Positions 50,032 to 60,437 of a stretch of 64,000 nucleotides of DNA are shown piece by piece (the first letter of the stretch is position 1; every line of letters begins with the position of its first letter). Made by a program: the position numbers and the translations under genes. This DNA comes from Aselliscus stoliczkanus (taxonomy: Eukaryota; Chordata; Mammalia; Chiroptera; Hipposideridae), in NCBI GenBank assembly GCA_033961575.1, contig CM066733.1, positions 140,480,421 to 140,544,420 on the forward strand. The letters are read 5' to 3'. The notes below the pieces were generated by a model. It ran no database searches. It had not been told where the DNA came from and was given only the letters and a program-made list of their open reading frames with translations.

Positions 50032-51064
50032 ATGAAGAAACAAAGAAATGTGTCCCAAATAAAAGAACAGGAGAAACCTCTGGGAAAAGAACTAAATGAA
50101 ATGGAGGGAACCAACCTGCCAGAGACTGAGATTAAAACACTGGTTATAAGACAGCTTAAAGAACTTAGAGAGAACTTCAACAAAGAGATAGTAAGCACAA
50201 TGAAGGACATAGAAATTATTAAAAAGAACCAGTCAGAAGTGAAAGATACAATAAGTGAAATGAAGAATGCACTAAAAGGAATCACCAGCAGACTAGATGA
50301 AACAGAGGATCCAATCAGCTATTTGGAAGACAAGATAGCAGAAAACATCCAATCAGTGCAGCAAAAAGAAAAAAGAATCCAAAAAAATGAAGAGAGTTTA
50401 AGAGACCTCCAGGAAAACATCAAGGGTAACAACATTTGCATCACAGGGGTACCAGAAGGAGAAGAGAGAAAGCAAAGGATTGAGAACCTATCTGAAGAAA
50501 CAATGGCCGGGGGTGGGGGCCGGCCAAGTGGCGCGGTGGTTAAGCACTGGATTAGGAAGCCAGCGGCCCCAGTTTGGGTCCCACATATGAGGGCCAGTGA
50601 CACTGCTCTCAAAAAAAAAAAAAGGAAAAGAAAAAGAAATAATGGCTGAAAACTTCCCTAACCTGGCAAAGGAAATGCACATATATACAAGTCCAGGAAG
50701 TACAGAAAGCCCAAACAAGATGAACCCAAACAGACCCACACCAAGACATATTAAAATGGCAAAGGTTAAAGACAAAGAGAAAATTGTAAAAGCAGCAAGA
50801 GAAGGGCAACTAGTAACGTATAAGGGAGCCCCCATAAGATTGTCAGCTGATTTCTCAACAGAACCTTTGCAGTCCAGAGAGCAGTGGCAGGAAATATTCA
50901 AAGTAATGTTAACAAAAAAAGGCCCACAATCAAGACCACTCTGCCCAGCAAGGCTATTATTTAAAATTGAAGGAGAGATAAAGAACTTCCCAAAGAAGAA
51001 AAAGCTAAAGGAATTCACTACCACCAAGCCAGTATTAAAGGAAATATTGAAAGGACTTCTTTAA
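50032..51064 (+). pseudogene. L1 ORF1p, split by a SINE
   Basis: ORF1p is the RNA-binding chaperone that packages L1 RNA in the cytoplasm. The ATG at 50032 opens a basic N-terminus, then a coiled coil over about residues 30-130 (heptads rich in I, L and K). The start of the RNA-recognition domain follows (ICITGVPEGEE, about residues 137-147). After the SINE the frame resumes with IMAENFPNLAKE, RPTPRHIKMAKVKDKEKI, then YKGAPIRLSADFS and ends EILKGLL at 51064. Without the SINE the length would be near the usual 300-340 residues. The reading is lost at 50508. Confidence 0.9.
50508..50633 (+). mobile_element. Short tRNA-derived SINE in L1 ORF1 (copy 9)
   Basis: A head-only SINE sits between aagaaacaatggc (50495-50507) and aagaaataatggc (50634-50646; 12 of 13). 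The latter reads straight on into ORF1. Its first bases are G-rich (ggggtggggg), a small 5' addition. It breaks ORF1, so it landed after the L1 and dates the L1 as older. Confidence 0.95.
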
Positions 51065-52786
51065 GAAGAATAAGGGGGGAAATAAACAAACAAAAGAAGA
51101 TCAACAATATAAATAATAAAATAGCAATAACTATATACCTATCAATAATCACCTTAAATGTAAATGGATTAAATGCTCTAATCAAAAGACATAGGGTAGT
51201 TGAATGGATAAGAAAACAAGCCCCATGTATATGGTGTCTACAACAGACCCACTTCACATTGAAAGACACGCATAGACTGAAAGTAAAGGGATGGAAAAAG
51301 ATATATCATACAAGTGGGAATGAGAAAAAAGCTGGAACAGCAATATTTATATTGGAGAAATAGACTTTAAAATGAAAACTGTGATAAGAGACAAGAGCAT
51401 TAGATAATGATAAAGAGATCAATCCAACAAGGGAACATAACCCTAGTAAACATCTATGTACCCAACATAGAAATACCTAAATATATAAAATAAATATTGA
51501 CCAACATAAAGGCAAAGATTGACAGTAACACAATCATAGTAGAGGAGTTTAACACCCCACTGACACCAATGGACAGATCTTCCAGACAGAAAGTCAACAA
51601 GGAGGCCTTAAAGAACACATTAGGCCAGATGGATGTAACTGATATTTTTAGAGCATTTGACACAAATGCAGAAGAATATATACTCTTTTCAAGTACACAT
51701 GAAATATTTTCCCAAATAGACCACAGATTAAGCCGCAAAACAAGTCTCAACAAATTTAAGAAGATTGAAATCATATCAAATGTCTTCTCTGACCACAGTG
51801 ATATGAAACTAGAAACCAATTACAGGAAAAAAACTGAAAAAAACATTAACACATGGAGACTAAATAGCATGCTACCAAATAATGAATGGGACAACAATGA
51901 GATCAAGGAAGAAATCTAAAAATACCTAAAGAAAAAGGAAAATGAAAACACAATGACTCAAAATCTATGGGACATGGCAAAAGCATTCCTAACAGGCCTA
52001 ACTAAAGAAACAACAAAAATCTCAACAATCCAACTTTACACCTAAGGGAACCAGATAAAGAACAGCAAACAAAGCCCAATGTGAGTACAAGAAAGGAAAT
52101 AATACAGATCAGAGCTAAAATAAACAATGTAGAGGCTAAATAAAATACTAAAGATCAATGAAACCAAGAGCAGGCTATTTAAATGGACAAACAAAATGAA
52201 CAAACCTTTAACCAGACTCATCAAGACAAAAAGAGAAAAAACCCAAATAACTAAAATCAGAAATGAAAGAGGAAGAGTGACAATGAACACCACAGAAATA
52301 GAAAATAATATGAGCAACTATATACCAACAAATTGGACAATTTGGAAGAAATGGATAAATTCCTAGAAACATACAATCTTCCAAGGCTGAATCAAGAAGA
52401 AATTGAACATCTGAACCAACCAATTACTACTCATGAAATCAAATCAGTAGATCAACAAGTTCCCAACAAACAAAATCCTGGACCAGATGGCTTCACAGGT
52501 GAACTTCACCAAACATTCAAAAAAAAAAAAAAAATTAACATCTATTCTGCTCAAACTATTCCAAAATATTCAACAGGATGGAAGGCTCCCTAGCTCATTT
52601 TACAAGGCATTACAAAACAAAACAAACTATAGGCCAATATTACTAACGAACATAAATGTAAAAATCCTCAATAAAATATTAGCAAAGCAAATTCATCAAT
52701 ACCTTAAAAAGATCATAAACCATGATCAAGTGGGATTCATTCCTGGTATGCAAGGTTGGTTCAATATCCACAAATCAATTAACATG

Positions 52787-52787
<1 letters not shown>

Positions 52788-52834
<47 letters not shown>
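52788..52834. repeat. (TA)n microsatellite inside L1 ORF2
   Basis: About 23 TA units grown from a short ATATAT in the reverse transcriptase coding sequence between the GFIPGMQGW and [10 protein letters not shown] motifs. Length-variable and frame-disrupting. Confidence 0.95.
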
Positions 52835-52841
<7 letters not shown>

Positions 52842-53685
52842 TCAAAAATAAAAATCATATGGTTATACGAATAGATGCAGAAAAAGCATTTGACAAAATC
52901 CAACATCCATTTATGATAAAATTCTCAGTGAAATGGGCATAGAGGAACATATTCCAACAAAATAAAGGCCATATATGACAAATCCACAGCTAATATCATA
53001 CTCAATGGTGAGAAACTAAAAGCATTCTTCTTAAAATCAGGAAGAAGACAAGGATTTCCACTTTCATTACTTTTATTCAACATAGTACTGGAAGTCCTAG
53101 CCACAGCAATCAGACAAGAAAAAGTAATAAACGGTATCCAAAAGAGAAAGGAAGAGGCAAAACTGTCATTATTTGCAGATGACATGATACTACAAAAAGA
53201 GAACCCCAAAAATTCTGCCAAAAAACTATTGGAACTGATACATGAATTTAGTAAAGTAACAGGATAAAAAATTAATATTCATAAATCAATTGTATTTTAT
53301 ACACCTTCTTTTGCCATATACAAAAATAAACCGAAAATGGTTTAAAGACTTAAATGTAAGACCCATAACTATAAAACTGCTAGAAGAATATATAGGAAGT
53401 AAACTCTCAGACATTATCCCTAGTAATATTTTTACTGATAGATCTCCTTGATCAAGGGGAACAAAAGAAAAAATAAACAAATAGGATTACATCAAACTAA
53501 AAACTTTTTGCACAGCAAAAGAAACCATACACAAAATGAAAATACATCCTACTGAATGGGAAAAGATATTTGCCAATGATACATCTGGTAAAGAGTTAAT
53601 ATCCAAAATTTATATATAAAAAAAAACCTCATACAATTCAACACCAAAAAAACCCAAACAATTCAATTAAAATATGGGCAGAGGA

Positions 53686-54236
53686 GGGCCAGCCGAGTGG
53701 CGCATTGGTTAAGATCTGGTTTTGGGATGCCAGCGGCCCTGGTTCGGATCCCACATATGAGGGCCAGTGACACTGCCCTCTACAGCTAACAACAGCTCCA
53801 CCTGGAGCTGGGCTGTGCGAGCCCTGGCAACGGTGTAGGCTGCAGCCTCTGCTGTAGTGGGCTGCCATAGGCTACAGTGAGTGGCTGGCAGCCAGCATGA
53901 GCTGTCAATAGCCGCAGTGAGTGACCGACCATCCAGAGGCCAGTGACCAATCTGCCTCTTCCAGGAAGAGCGCAATGACGATACCAACATGGGCCAGTGA
54001 AGCAACGTCCTCCGCAACTAGACTGAAGAACAAAAAAACAGCAACTTGTCTGTTCCTCTTCCCCGATTCCCCAACGCTGTTCCTCTCCCCCAATTCACCA
54101 ATAAAATCTTTAAGCACTAGTAAATACTTGAATCTTTTACATGTGGACATATGGGTAAAATCTATTTGCCAGTCCTCTCCTGGATATGAGCCTCTCCGTT
54201 GGACTGGTTCTAATAAAGATGGCATTTAAAAAAAAA
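53686..54236 (+). mobile_element. Long SINE with 3' transduced ERV piece (copy 10)
   Basis: Long-form SINE (53686 to about 54111, ending aataaaatcttt), then about 115 bp of foreign sequence with its own aataaa signal (54211-54216) and an A-run. The flanks atgggcagagga (53674-53685) and atgtgcagagga (54237-54248; 11 of 12) enclose everything. The host L1 ORF2 reads continuously across them, which fixes both borders. The foreign part is antisense to a retroviral integrase segment. Confidence 0.9.
54112..54226 (-). pseudogene. Endogenous gammaretrovirus-like integrase fragment
   Basis: On the minus strand about 37 codons read without a stop and contain the WQIDF motif (around 54165-54179). That motif carries the first catalytic Asp of the DDE integrase core, with a following KYLLVL-type strand cut off at the SINE junction. 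Only this small piece of pol is present; it cannot function. It lies inside the SINE insertion, not next to any other retroviral sequence, so it was carried here by the SINE. Class assignment rests on motif recognition only. Confidence 0.75.
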
Positions 54237-54984
54237 ATGTGCAGAGGACATGAATAGACATTTGTTCAAAGGGACATACTAATGTCCAATAGACAAATAA
54301 AAAGATGCTCAACATTACTAATCATCAGAGAAATGTAAATAAAAACAACAACGAGATATCACCCACACCTGTAAGAATGAATGGCCATTATCAATAAATC
54401 AATAAACAAGTGTTGGCAAGGATGTGGGGAAAAGGCAACCTTTATGCATGATTGGTGGGATCACAAATTGGTGCAGCCACTATGGAAAACAGTATGGAGG
54501 TTTCTCAAAAAAATTAAAACTAGAACTACCTTATGACCCAGCAATTCCACTCCTGGGTATTTATCCAAAGAAATCCAAGACACTAATTCGAAAAGATATA
54601 TGCACCCCTATGTTTACTGCAGTGCTATTCACAATAGCTAAGATATGGAAACAACCAAAATTCCCAACAGATGATTGGATAAAGAGATTGTGGTATATTT
54701 ATACAGTGGAGTATTATTCTGCCATAAAAAAGAATGAAATCTTACCATTTGCAATGCCATGGCTGGACCTAAAGAGTATTATGCTAAGTGAAATAAGTCA
54801 GCCTGAAAAAGATAAATACCATATGATAACATTTATATGTGGAATCTAAAGAAGAGAATAAATGAACAAACAAAACAGAAACAGGCTTATAGATACAGAG
54901 AACAAATTGATGGTTGCTAGAAGAGAGGGCAGTTGGGGGATAGGTGAGAAAGGTGAAGGGGTTAGGAAGTGCAAATTGGTAGTT

Positions 54985-55352
54985 ACAATATAGTCACAGG
55001 GATGTGAAATACAGTATGGGGAATAGAGTCAATAATATTGTAAAAACTTTTTATAGTATCGATGTATACTAGGCTTACTGAAGGGATCACTTCATAAATT
55101 ACATAAACGCCTAACCTCTGTGCGGTATACCTGAAACTAATATAAAATAATATTGAATGCTAATTATATGCTAATTATAATTTTAAAAAATATATGGTCA
55201 CATAATGTAAGGTACAGCATAGGGAATGTAGCCAGTGGTATTACAATAGCTATGTATGGTGTGAGATGAGTAGTGGACTTATTAGGGTTATACTTTGTGA
55301 GGGATGTAAATGTCTAACTGTTGTTTTGTACACCTGAAACTAATTTTAAAAA
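54985..55352 (+). repeat. L1 3' UTR, two tandem modules
   Basis: Module A (about 54985-55183) and module B (about 55193-55352) share a plan: 'ggtcaca' type start, 'tacag.atagggaat', 'aataatattgtaa...ctatgtatggt', 'acttat', 'taaatgtctaac' and 'acctgaaactaa'. The same two-module order occurs in the separate antisense copy at 34988-35360. Confidence 0.75.
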
Positions 55353-55870
55353 GCCCTTGTACAGAAAATTTTCATTAAATGTAGCTGAATGTGGAATTAG
55401 TATACTTTACCCTCCTATCTGATGGGATGGCTCTTGAGAAGATGTATGTGTGCAGAGTAGACAGGGAAAAGGGAATGGATAAGTTGAGAGGTAATTTAAT
55501 AGCATACGGAACTCTAATATTCAAATGCAATTGAAACTAGAGTTACATAGGAACAAAGTCCTCAATCTTTTCCCTTTCCGAGTTCTCCCCAAGGACCAAG
55601 TAATCTCTAGCTTGCATGGTTTTGAGTGTCCGTTTGTTTATATCTTGGCTTTTGAGTTATTTCCCAAACACTTTCTTTAGAATATGCTTATAAATAAAAT
55701 CCTCACATTCACTAGATGGGAATCAGCTCTCTGAAATGTAAATTTTGGGTAATTTGCTTTATTAAAAAGAATACTGAGTCTGTGTCTATGTATCAAAGGA
55801 AACAGGTCCTCTCTTCCTCCCCACTCCTCCCCTTCCCCTCTCCTCTCCATCCTTTCTCCTTCCTACTTCT
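55353..55870. other. No recognised feature
   Basis: Unassigned sequence between the L1 and the next microsatellite. Confidence 0.4.
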
Positions 55871-55946
55871 GTCCTTCCTTCCTTCCTTCCTTCCTTCCTT
55901 CCTTCCTTCCTTCCTTCCTTTCTTCCTTCCTTCCTTCCTTCTTTCC
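55871..55946 (+). repeat. (CCTT)n microsatellite
   Basis: About 75 bp of CTTC units with one or two T insertions. Confidence 0.95.
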
Positions 55947-56842
55947 TGTCATGTTGCTTTCTGGAAGTGGGTGGAAATTATAAAAATATTGACAAAAAAT
56001 ACAGTATTTTAATATTTTGGCTTTCAAAATATTTGTGAGATCTTCAGTCACAAGCCAGACTGCAATAGGAGCATTGCCTGACTTCCATGGTAAGGTGGGA
56101 ATCACCTGATTATGAAACCCTCCTTCTTCTCTAGGATCCATTCTTCATTTCATCTCTCTAAGACAAGAAAGCTTTTCTTTTCATTCCTAAATTCTCCTTT
56201 TTATTTATCTTCTTAAATCCTTTATTTTGCATAGAAATTAGGAGATGTTTTACTGTTCCTATCACTGTCTCTTGCCAGGGTGTTGATTTATCATATATGA
56301 CACTAGAAAAAATAAAAGACTAATTTATATTCATGAAGTTCTCATTTGTACTTTCTGAACAGATATAATATAATCTAACCTCTTCAGGACATTCCAGAGG
56401 CCTGTCATTTTGTGACTTTTTCTTTCCAACATAAGTAGGAGAAAAATACTATATGAAAGGTAGAAATATCACAAATAAAATCCAATTGAATATTTTTCAG
56501 AGACATAAAAATTAGAAGGAATTACTAAGTGATGGTTTAATTACTAAACTTAATTCTTAAATATATCAGTAAATGAAACAGAAAACTTTGGCCTGAAATT
56601 TGAGGATTATCACAATATGTCTCTTATGTGCAAATGAATATCTGTATTGACAGAAGAACTAACAAAACCCAAAGGACACCAGTTGTAACTGGGCATGCTC
56701 CACTAAAGAAACTGTCAAAAAGCCTTACCTATGAACTTAGCATGCCAGATCTTTTTCTCTTTCTCTTTTCTTAAATATCTTGTTAATTTTTACTATATTA
56801 CATATCTCAACCAAACCAAAAGAATATACATTTATTTTTTTA
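55947..56842. other. No recognised feature
   Basis: AT-rich, unassigned. Confidence 0.4.
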
Positions 56843-57238
56843 AATTAAAGTTTATTGGGGTGATAATCGTTAGCAAAGTTACATAGATTTAAGGTGTACA
56901 ATTCTGTAATACATCATCTAGGTATCACATTTCTCCAAAGAAGGCATACAGATGGCCAATAGACATACGAAAAAATGCTCAACATCACTAATCATCAGAG
57001 AAATGCAAATAAAAAACACAATGAGATATCACCTCACACCAATTAAAATGGCTATCATCAACAAGACATAATAAGTCTTGGAGAGGCTGTGGAGGAAAAG
57101 GAACTGTCATACACTGCTGGTGGGAAGGCAGATTGGTGCAACCGCTATGGAAGGCAGTGTGGAAGATCCTCAAAAAATTACAAATAGAATTACCAAATGA
57201 CCCAGCAATCCCTCTCTTGGGTACCTACCCAAAAATAT
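56843..57238 (-). mobile_element. Twin-primed L1 (3' end inverted against ORF2)
   Basis: 56843-56927 is the L1 3' UTR end in antisense (aattaaagtttattggggtg). From 56928 the sequence switches to sense ORF2 C-terminal DNA: 'atttctccaaagaaggcata', 'acatcactaatcatcagag', 'aatgacccagcaatccctct'. The two arms belong to one L1 but face opposite ways, the product of twin priming. A candidate duplication is aatatacatttat (56823-56835) and aatatatttat (57234-57244), differing by a 2-base gap. Confidence 0.82.
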
Positions 57239-57578
57239 ATTTATCTTTTCAAGGTTTCATTCTCTTAATTAATGCCACAATATTCAAGATCTCCCAGTGA
57301 GGCCAGAAGGGATCAAATAGTTTAAAAATAACGTATGTAGAATAAGCTTCCCCAAGTTCCTAGACTTGGCTAAGTTCCCCTTTTATGTTCTTTTGCAGCA
57401 CTCTGTATTTTCCCTTCATAGAACTTTGCACAATTGCAATGGAGGCAACTACTTTGCAAATTATAGTTTCATGGTTTCTCATCATTACACTAAGCTCCAT
57501 GATGAAGATGCTGCAGTGGTCCTGTTCTCCACTGCACACCCGAGGCTGAACACAAAACCTCTCTGAGATATACATATA
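57239..57578. other. No recognised feature
   Basis: Unassigned; small overlapping frames on both strands only. Confidence 0.4.
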
Positions 57579-57804
57579 TGTCAGAGGTGCCAAGGAAATG
57601 TATACTCATTTTAAGAAAGGAAAACTGTATTAAAATTGTAATACTCAATATATACCGATAACAAAAGATGAATACAAGTCATGTTTGACTTCTGCACTCA
57701 AAGTGGCTACCATCAGTGTCCAGACATTTCTGATTATGGCCAACTACTGCTTGAGCAACATTGACCAAAGTGCCCACTTGTATACATTTTTTTGGCACCC
57801 CCAG
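57579..57804. mobile_element. Long mariner MITE with transposase tail
   Basis: Same family as 13261-13392: ends 'cagaggtgccaaggaaatg' and 'catttttttggcacccccag', followed by TA at 57805. The shared left part runs to about 57684. An additional stretch (57685-57790) on the minus strand reads as an open frame ending in a stop with GSHFECRSQT. The KCxDxxGxHFE pattern resembles the C-terminus of mariner transposases. It is an internal-deletion derivative of an autonomous parent and encodes nothing complete. Confidence 0.85.
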
Positions 57805-57806
57805 TA

Positions 57807-58529
57807 TACATACTGTACTTGCTCACAAAACATGTTGCTTAATGATTTGTGATTTTCACCATCATCTTTAGTGAATTTAAAGCATTTAAAGTTTCCATAA
57901 GAGTAGAGGGATGGCTCCCTTTCAAGGGACTTGGCTTTGGGGTAAACCTACTAAGCTGGCCCAGTGCATCACAGCTTTAGGTTCTATCAAGGGTTGGGGG
58001 ATGAGTGTATCTGCAATTATATCCTAGAAATAAAAACAGTGAGTGATGATGTGTAGATAAAGTAGTTATATGATGAGGCCACAATTAGATACATGCTGTG
58101 ACTAAGCTCATTCTTCTTTCAGCAGAAGCTGAAAGCTGAGGAAAATAAAAATGCTGTCTACAGAAGAGATGAGAGCAATCATTGATGAGGAGCTGAACAA
58201 TCTTAGGAAGCTTCAGACTTGGAATCTGATTGTAAACTATTTCCTGTCTCAGCAGAGCAGAAACAAATACACTGAAATAGGGTAAGAAACGTTTTTTGAA
58301 GGGTGAGTTTAGGAAACAACCTGTTGGTAAAAATACCAAGAGTGGCTGACAAGTGTGGTCTTTTGGGGTGTTGAGTGCTGGCTCTCTTAAAATATGAAGA
58401 TAAAAACCTGATGAGCAGGCAAATCTGAGTTTATTATTCACCAAGTCAGGGAGAAGGGTGGCAAAGTCAGGATATTTTTTAGGCTTTGGAGCCTGGTTTA
58501 AGGGTTAAGATTGGGTAAGAATCATAGCA
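57807..58529. other. No recognised feature
   Basis: The 119-residue minus-strand frame at 58085-58444 has no domain I recognise. No repeat named. Confidence 0.4.
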
Positions 58530-59166
58530 TACTAATAAATAATGATGCTGTCAACATGGGTGTACAGATATTCAAGGTATGGAAACAACCTATTGTTTGT
58601 CAGTGAATGAATAAATCAAGAAAATGTTACATATATGTATATATTATTTAGTCTTAAAAAGGAAGAAAAATCTTACCATTTGTGACAACATGGAAGGATC
58701 CTGAGGGCATATATTAAGTGAAATAAGCCAGACAGAGAAAGACAAATACTGCATGGTACCACTTATATATGAAATGTACAAAACAAACAAAACTGAATTC
58801 ATAGGAACAGAGAGTAGAAAAGAAGTTGCCAGGGGCTAAGGGGGTGGGAGAAATTGGAAGAGGTTGGTGAAAGGGTACCAAACAAATTTCAGATGAATAA
58901 CATCTGAGGATCCACAATATGATCTACATGATGACTACAGTTGATAACAACATATTGTGTAATTGAAATTTGCTAAAAGAATACAACTTAAATATTCTCA
59001 CCAAAAATGGGAGGGGTAAATATGTGAAGTGATGAATATGTTAATTAACTTGATGGGGGATTCCTTCCACAACGTATACATACATTAAATCTCATATCTT
59101 ATAACTTCATTTGTCAATTATACTTCAACAAATCTGAAATAAATAAAATAAAATAAATAAAATAAA
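58530..59166 (+). repeat. L1 3' end
   Basis: ORF2 C-terminal and 3' UTR landmarks: 'ccatttgtgacaacatggaa', gtgaaataagccagacagag, 'aaagacaaatactgcatgg', 'caggggctaagggggtggga', 'atactt' and a tail of AAATA units at 59137-59166. 5'-truncated and inactive. Confidence 0.85.
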
Positions 59167-59773
59167 ACTCAGCAAGGCAAGAGTTTGAAGGTGAGGTTTC
59201 CAAGAGTCTTGAAGAGTAACTAGTCATTCAGTGCTATCTATTGAAAAGCTGGACAGTCTGATATTTGGTGAAATAGGATTTTGGAGTTTTCAAAATGGAT
59301 AATGAAATTAGCTTCAACTTTTACTTTGTGGGCCAGAATTTCTTGGAATACGAAAGTGCTGTTAAAAGTCAAGGATGACCTGCAGGAGTGATAGTTTCAG
59401 GTCTCTGTACCACTGGGGAAATAATGTTTACCTTAGCACAGAATTGTAAGTCAGTAGTAGGAAAGAGGTGTGATATCTTTCAATTTACCTACGCCATCAT
59501 GAACAAGAGTTATTCCTTAATCTCTACTTCGCAGTAGCCCTTACATCTCATGAATTTAAATTCATTCATTCTCAGGTTTCTAATGAAATAAATATAAAAG
59601 AATAAACAGGTGCTAGAGCAAGAAAGGAGAGAAAGTGGCAGATTCTACTTGTTTAATTCATGTACTTAGGGACTTCCAGAAATATTTGGTGAGTGAAATT
59701 ATTTGTAGTTGGAACAGATAATATAAATTTATAAGGTTAGTTATTAATGCATTATGCATAGTACAATACTATG

Positions 59774-59808
<35 letters not shown>

Positions 59809-60339
59809 TGATAGGTATGTGGGGAAATGTTATTAAGTAGAGCTGTAATTTATTTTTCTTATTATATGCTTGGTTAGAAATAGCCATTCTTGTAATCAAA
59901 TGAATACCAAATTCAGTGAACATTGTGATTCAATTTTAAAACCAAAAAAAAAATGTTTCTAATGAAATACTTATTTAATATTTTGTGCGGGAAAAATTGC
60001 AACTTGGCAAAATGCATTAAAATGCTAAGCAGAATTCCACAAAGAAAGTCAGTATGTCATGGCCCCTCCATGGAATGAAATCCTGATCTGTCTGAGGAGA
60101 CAAGGAAAACACATTGAAACTCCAGTGATTACAAAACTCTACACCAACACGTGCCTAACCAACAGGGTCAGATTATAGCAACAGCATAGTCATTTTTTTA
60201 AGTGATTTACAGAGATAACTGCACTAACTGGGATACTGGTGCTCTAGTTCCCTTCTTTCCGCCCTTAAAGGACCCCTCTTCTTCCCCCAAATGCTTCCTT
60301 CTGAGGCGATGGTGATGAATTCAGGTAAAGCAGAGTCAC
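59167..60339. other. No recognised gene; (AT)n run
   Basis: Unassigned. An AT run lies at 59775-59801. Confidence 0.45.
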
Positions 60340-60412
60340 AATCTCAAACGCCCACAGAGAACAGGAACTCAACATACAGGAATCTCAAACGCCCACAGAG
60401 AACAGGAACTCA
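60340..60412 (+). repeat. 32-bp direct repeat, 41-bp period
   Basis: An identical 32-bp unit starting aatctcaaacgcccacagag occurs at 60340-60371 and 60381-60412 with 9 bp between. Confidence 0.93.
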
Positions 60413-60437
60413 GGCCCACTCAGGGAAGTGGGCCTGA
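60410..60437. other. Perfect 11-bp inverted repeat
   Basis: tcaggcccact and its exact complement agtgggcctga flank a 6-base loop (caggga). It overlaps the end of the second direct-repeat unit. RNA or DNA of either strand could form a stable hairpin. No U-run follows and no RNA gene is recognised. Confidence 0.85.

Larger units (their letters stand above)
51085..54849 (+). pseudogene. L1 ORF2p remains
   Basis: ORF2p is the L1 endonuclease and reverse transcriptase. The endonuclease start is clear (LNVNGLNALIKRH near 51150). The catalytic-Glu motif, usually QETH, reads QQTH, with the Gln codon at 51244-51246. A stop follows at about 51361. Later endonuclease words SDHSDMKLE are near 51800. Reverse transcriptase landmarks are [13 protein letters not shown] near 52730, [13 protein letters not shown] near 52870 and an intact FADD at 53172-53183. 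The C-terminal region runs to ICGI and the stop at 54847. Several stops, a TA-run expansion, a deletion near 53290-53330 and a SINE break it. Confidence 0.9.
48243..55352 (+). mobile_element. Near-complete damaged L1
   Basis: In order: 5' UTR (48243-50031), ORF1 (50032-51064), ORF2 remains (about 51085-54849) and a two-module 3' UTR (to 55352). The start follows the 'ggagaa...agatgg' start shared with 10273. Insertions are a short SINE in ORF1, a TA microsatellite in the reverse transcriptase region and a long SINE late in ORF2. An internal deletion lies near 53290-53330. A weak target-site duplication is possible (aagaaaccct at 48233-48242, aaaaagccct at 55348-55357; 8 of 10). It is not mobile. 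It probably belongs to a subfamily from before or during the SINE expansion. Confidence 0.88.

Noticed and set aside
50319..50612. Minus-strand frames with the segment RAVSLALICGTQTGAAGF
   Set aside because: This peptide recurs wherever the SINE head occurs (for example near 22060 and 35870); it is the SINE read in reverse.
53905..54225. A local endogenous retrovirus at 54.1 kb
   Set aside because: Only about 37 codons of integrase-like sequence exist, and both borders lie within the SINE's target-site duplication. No other retroviral sequence is nearby.
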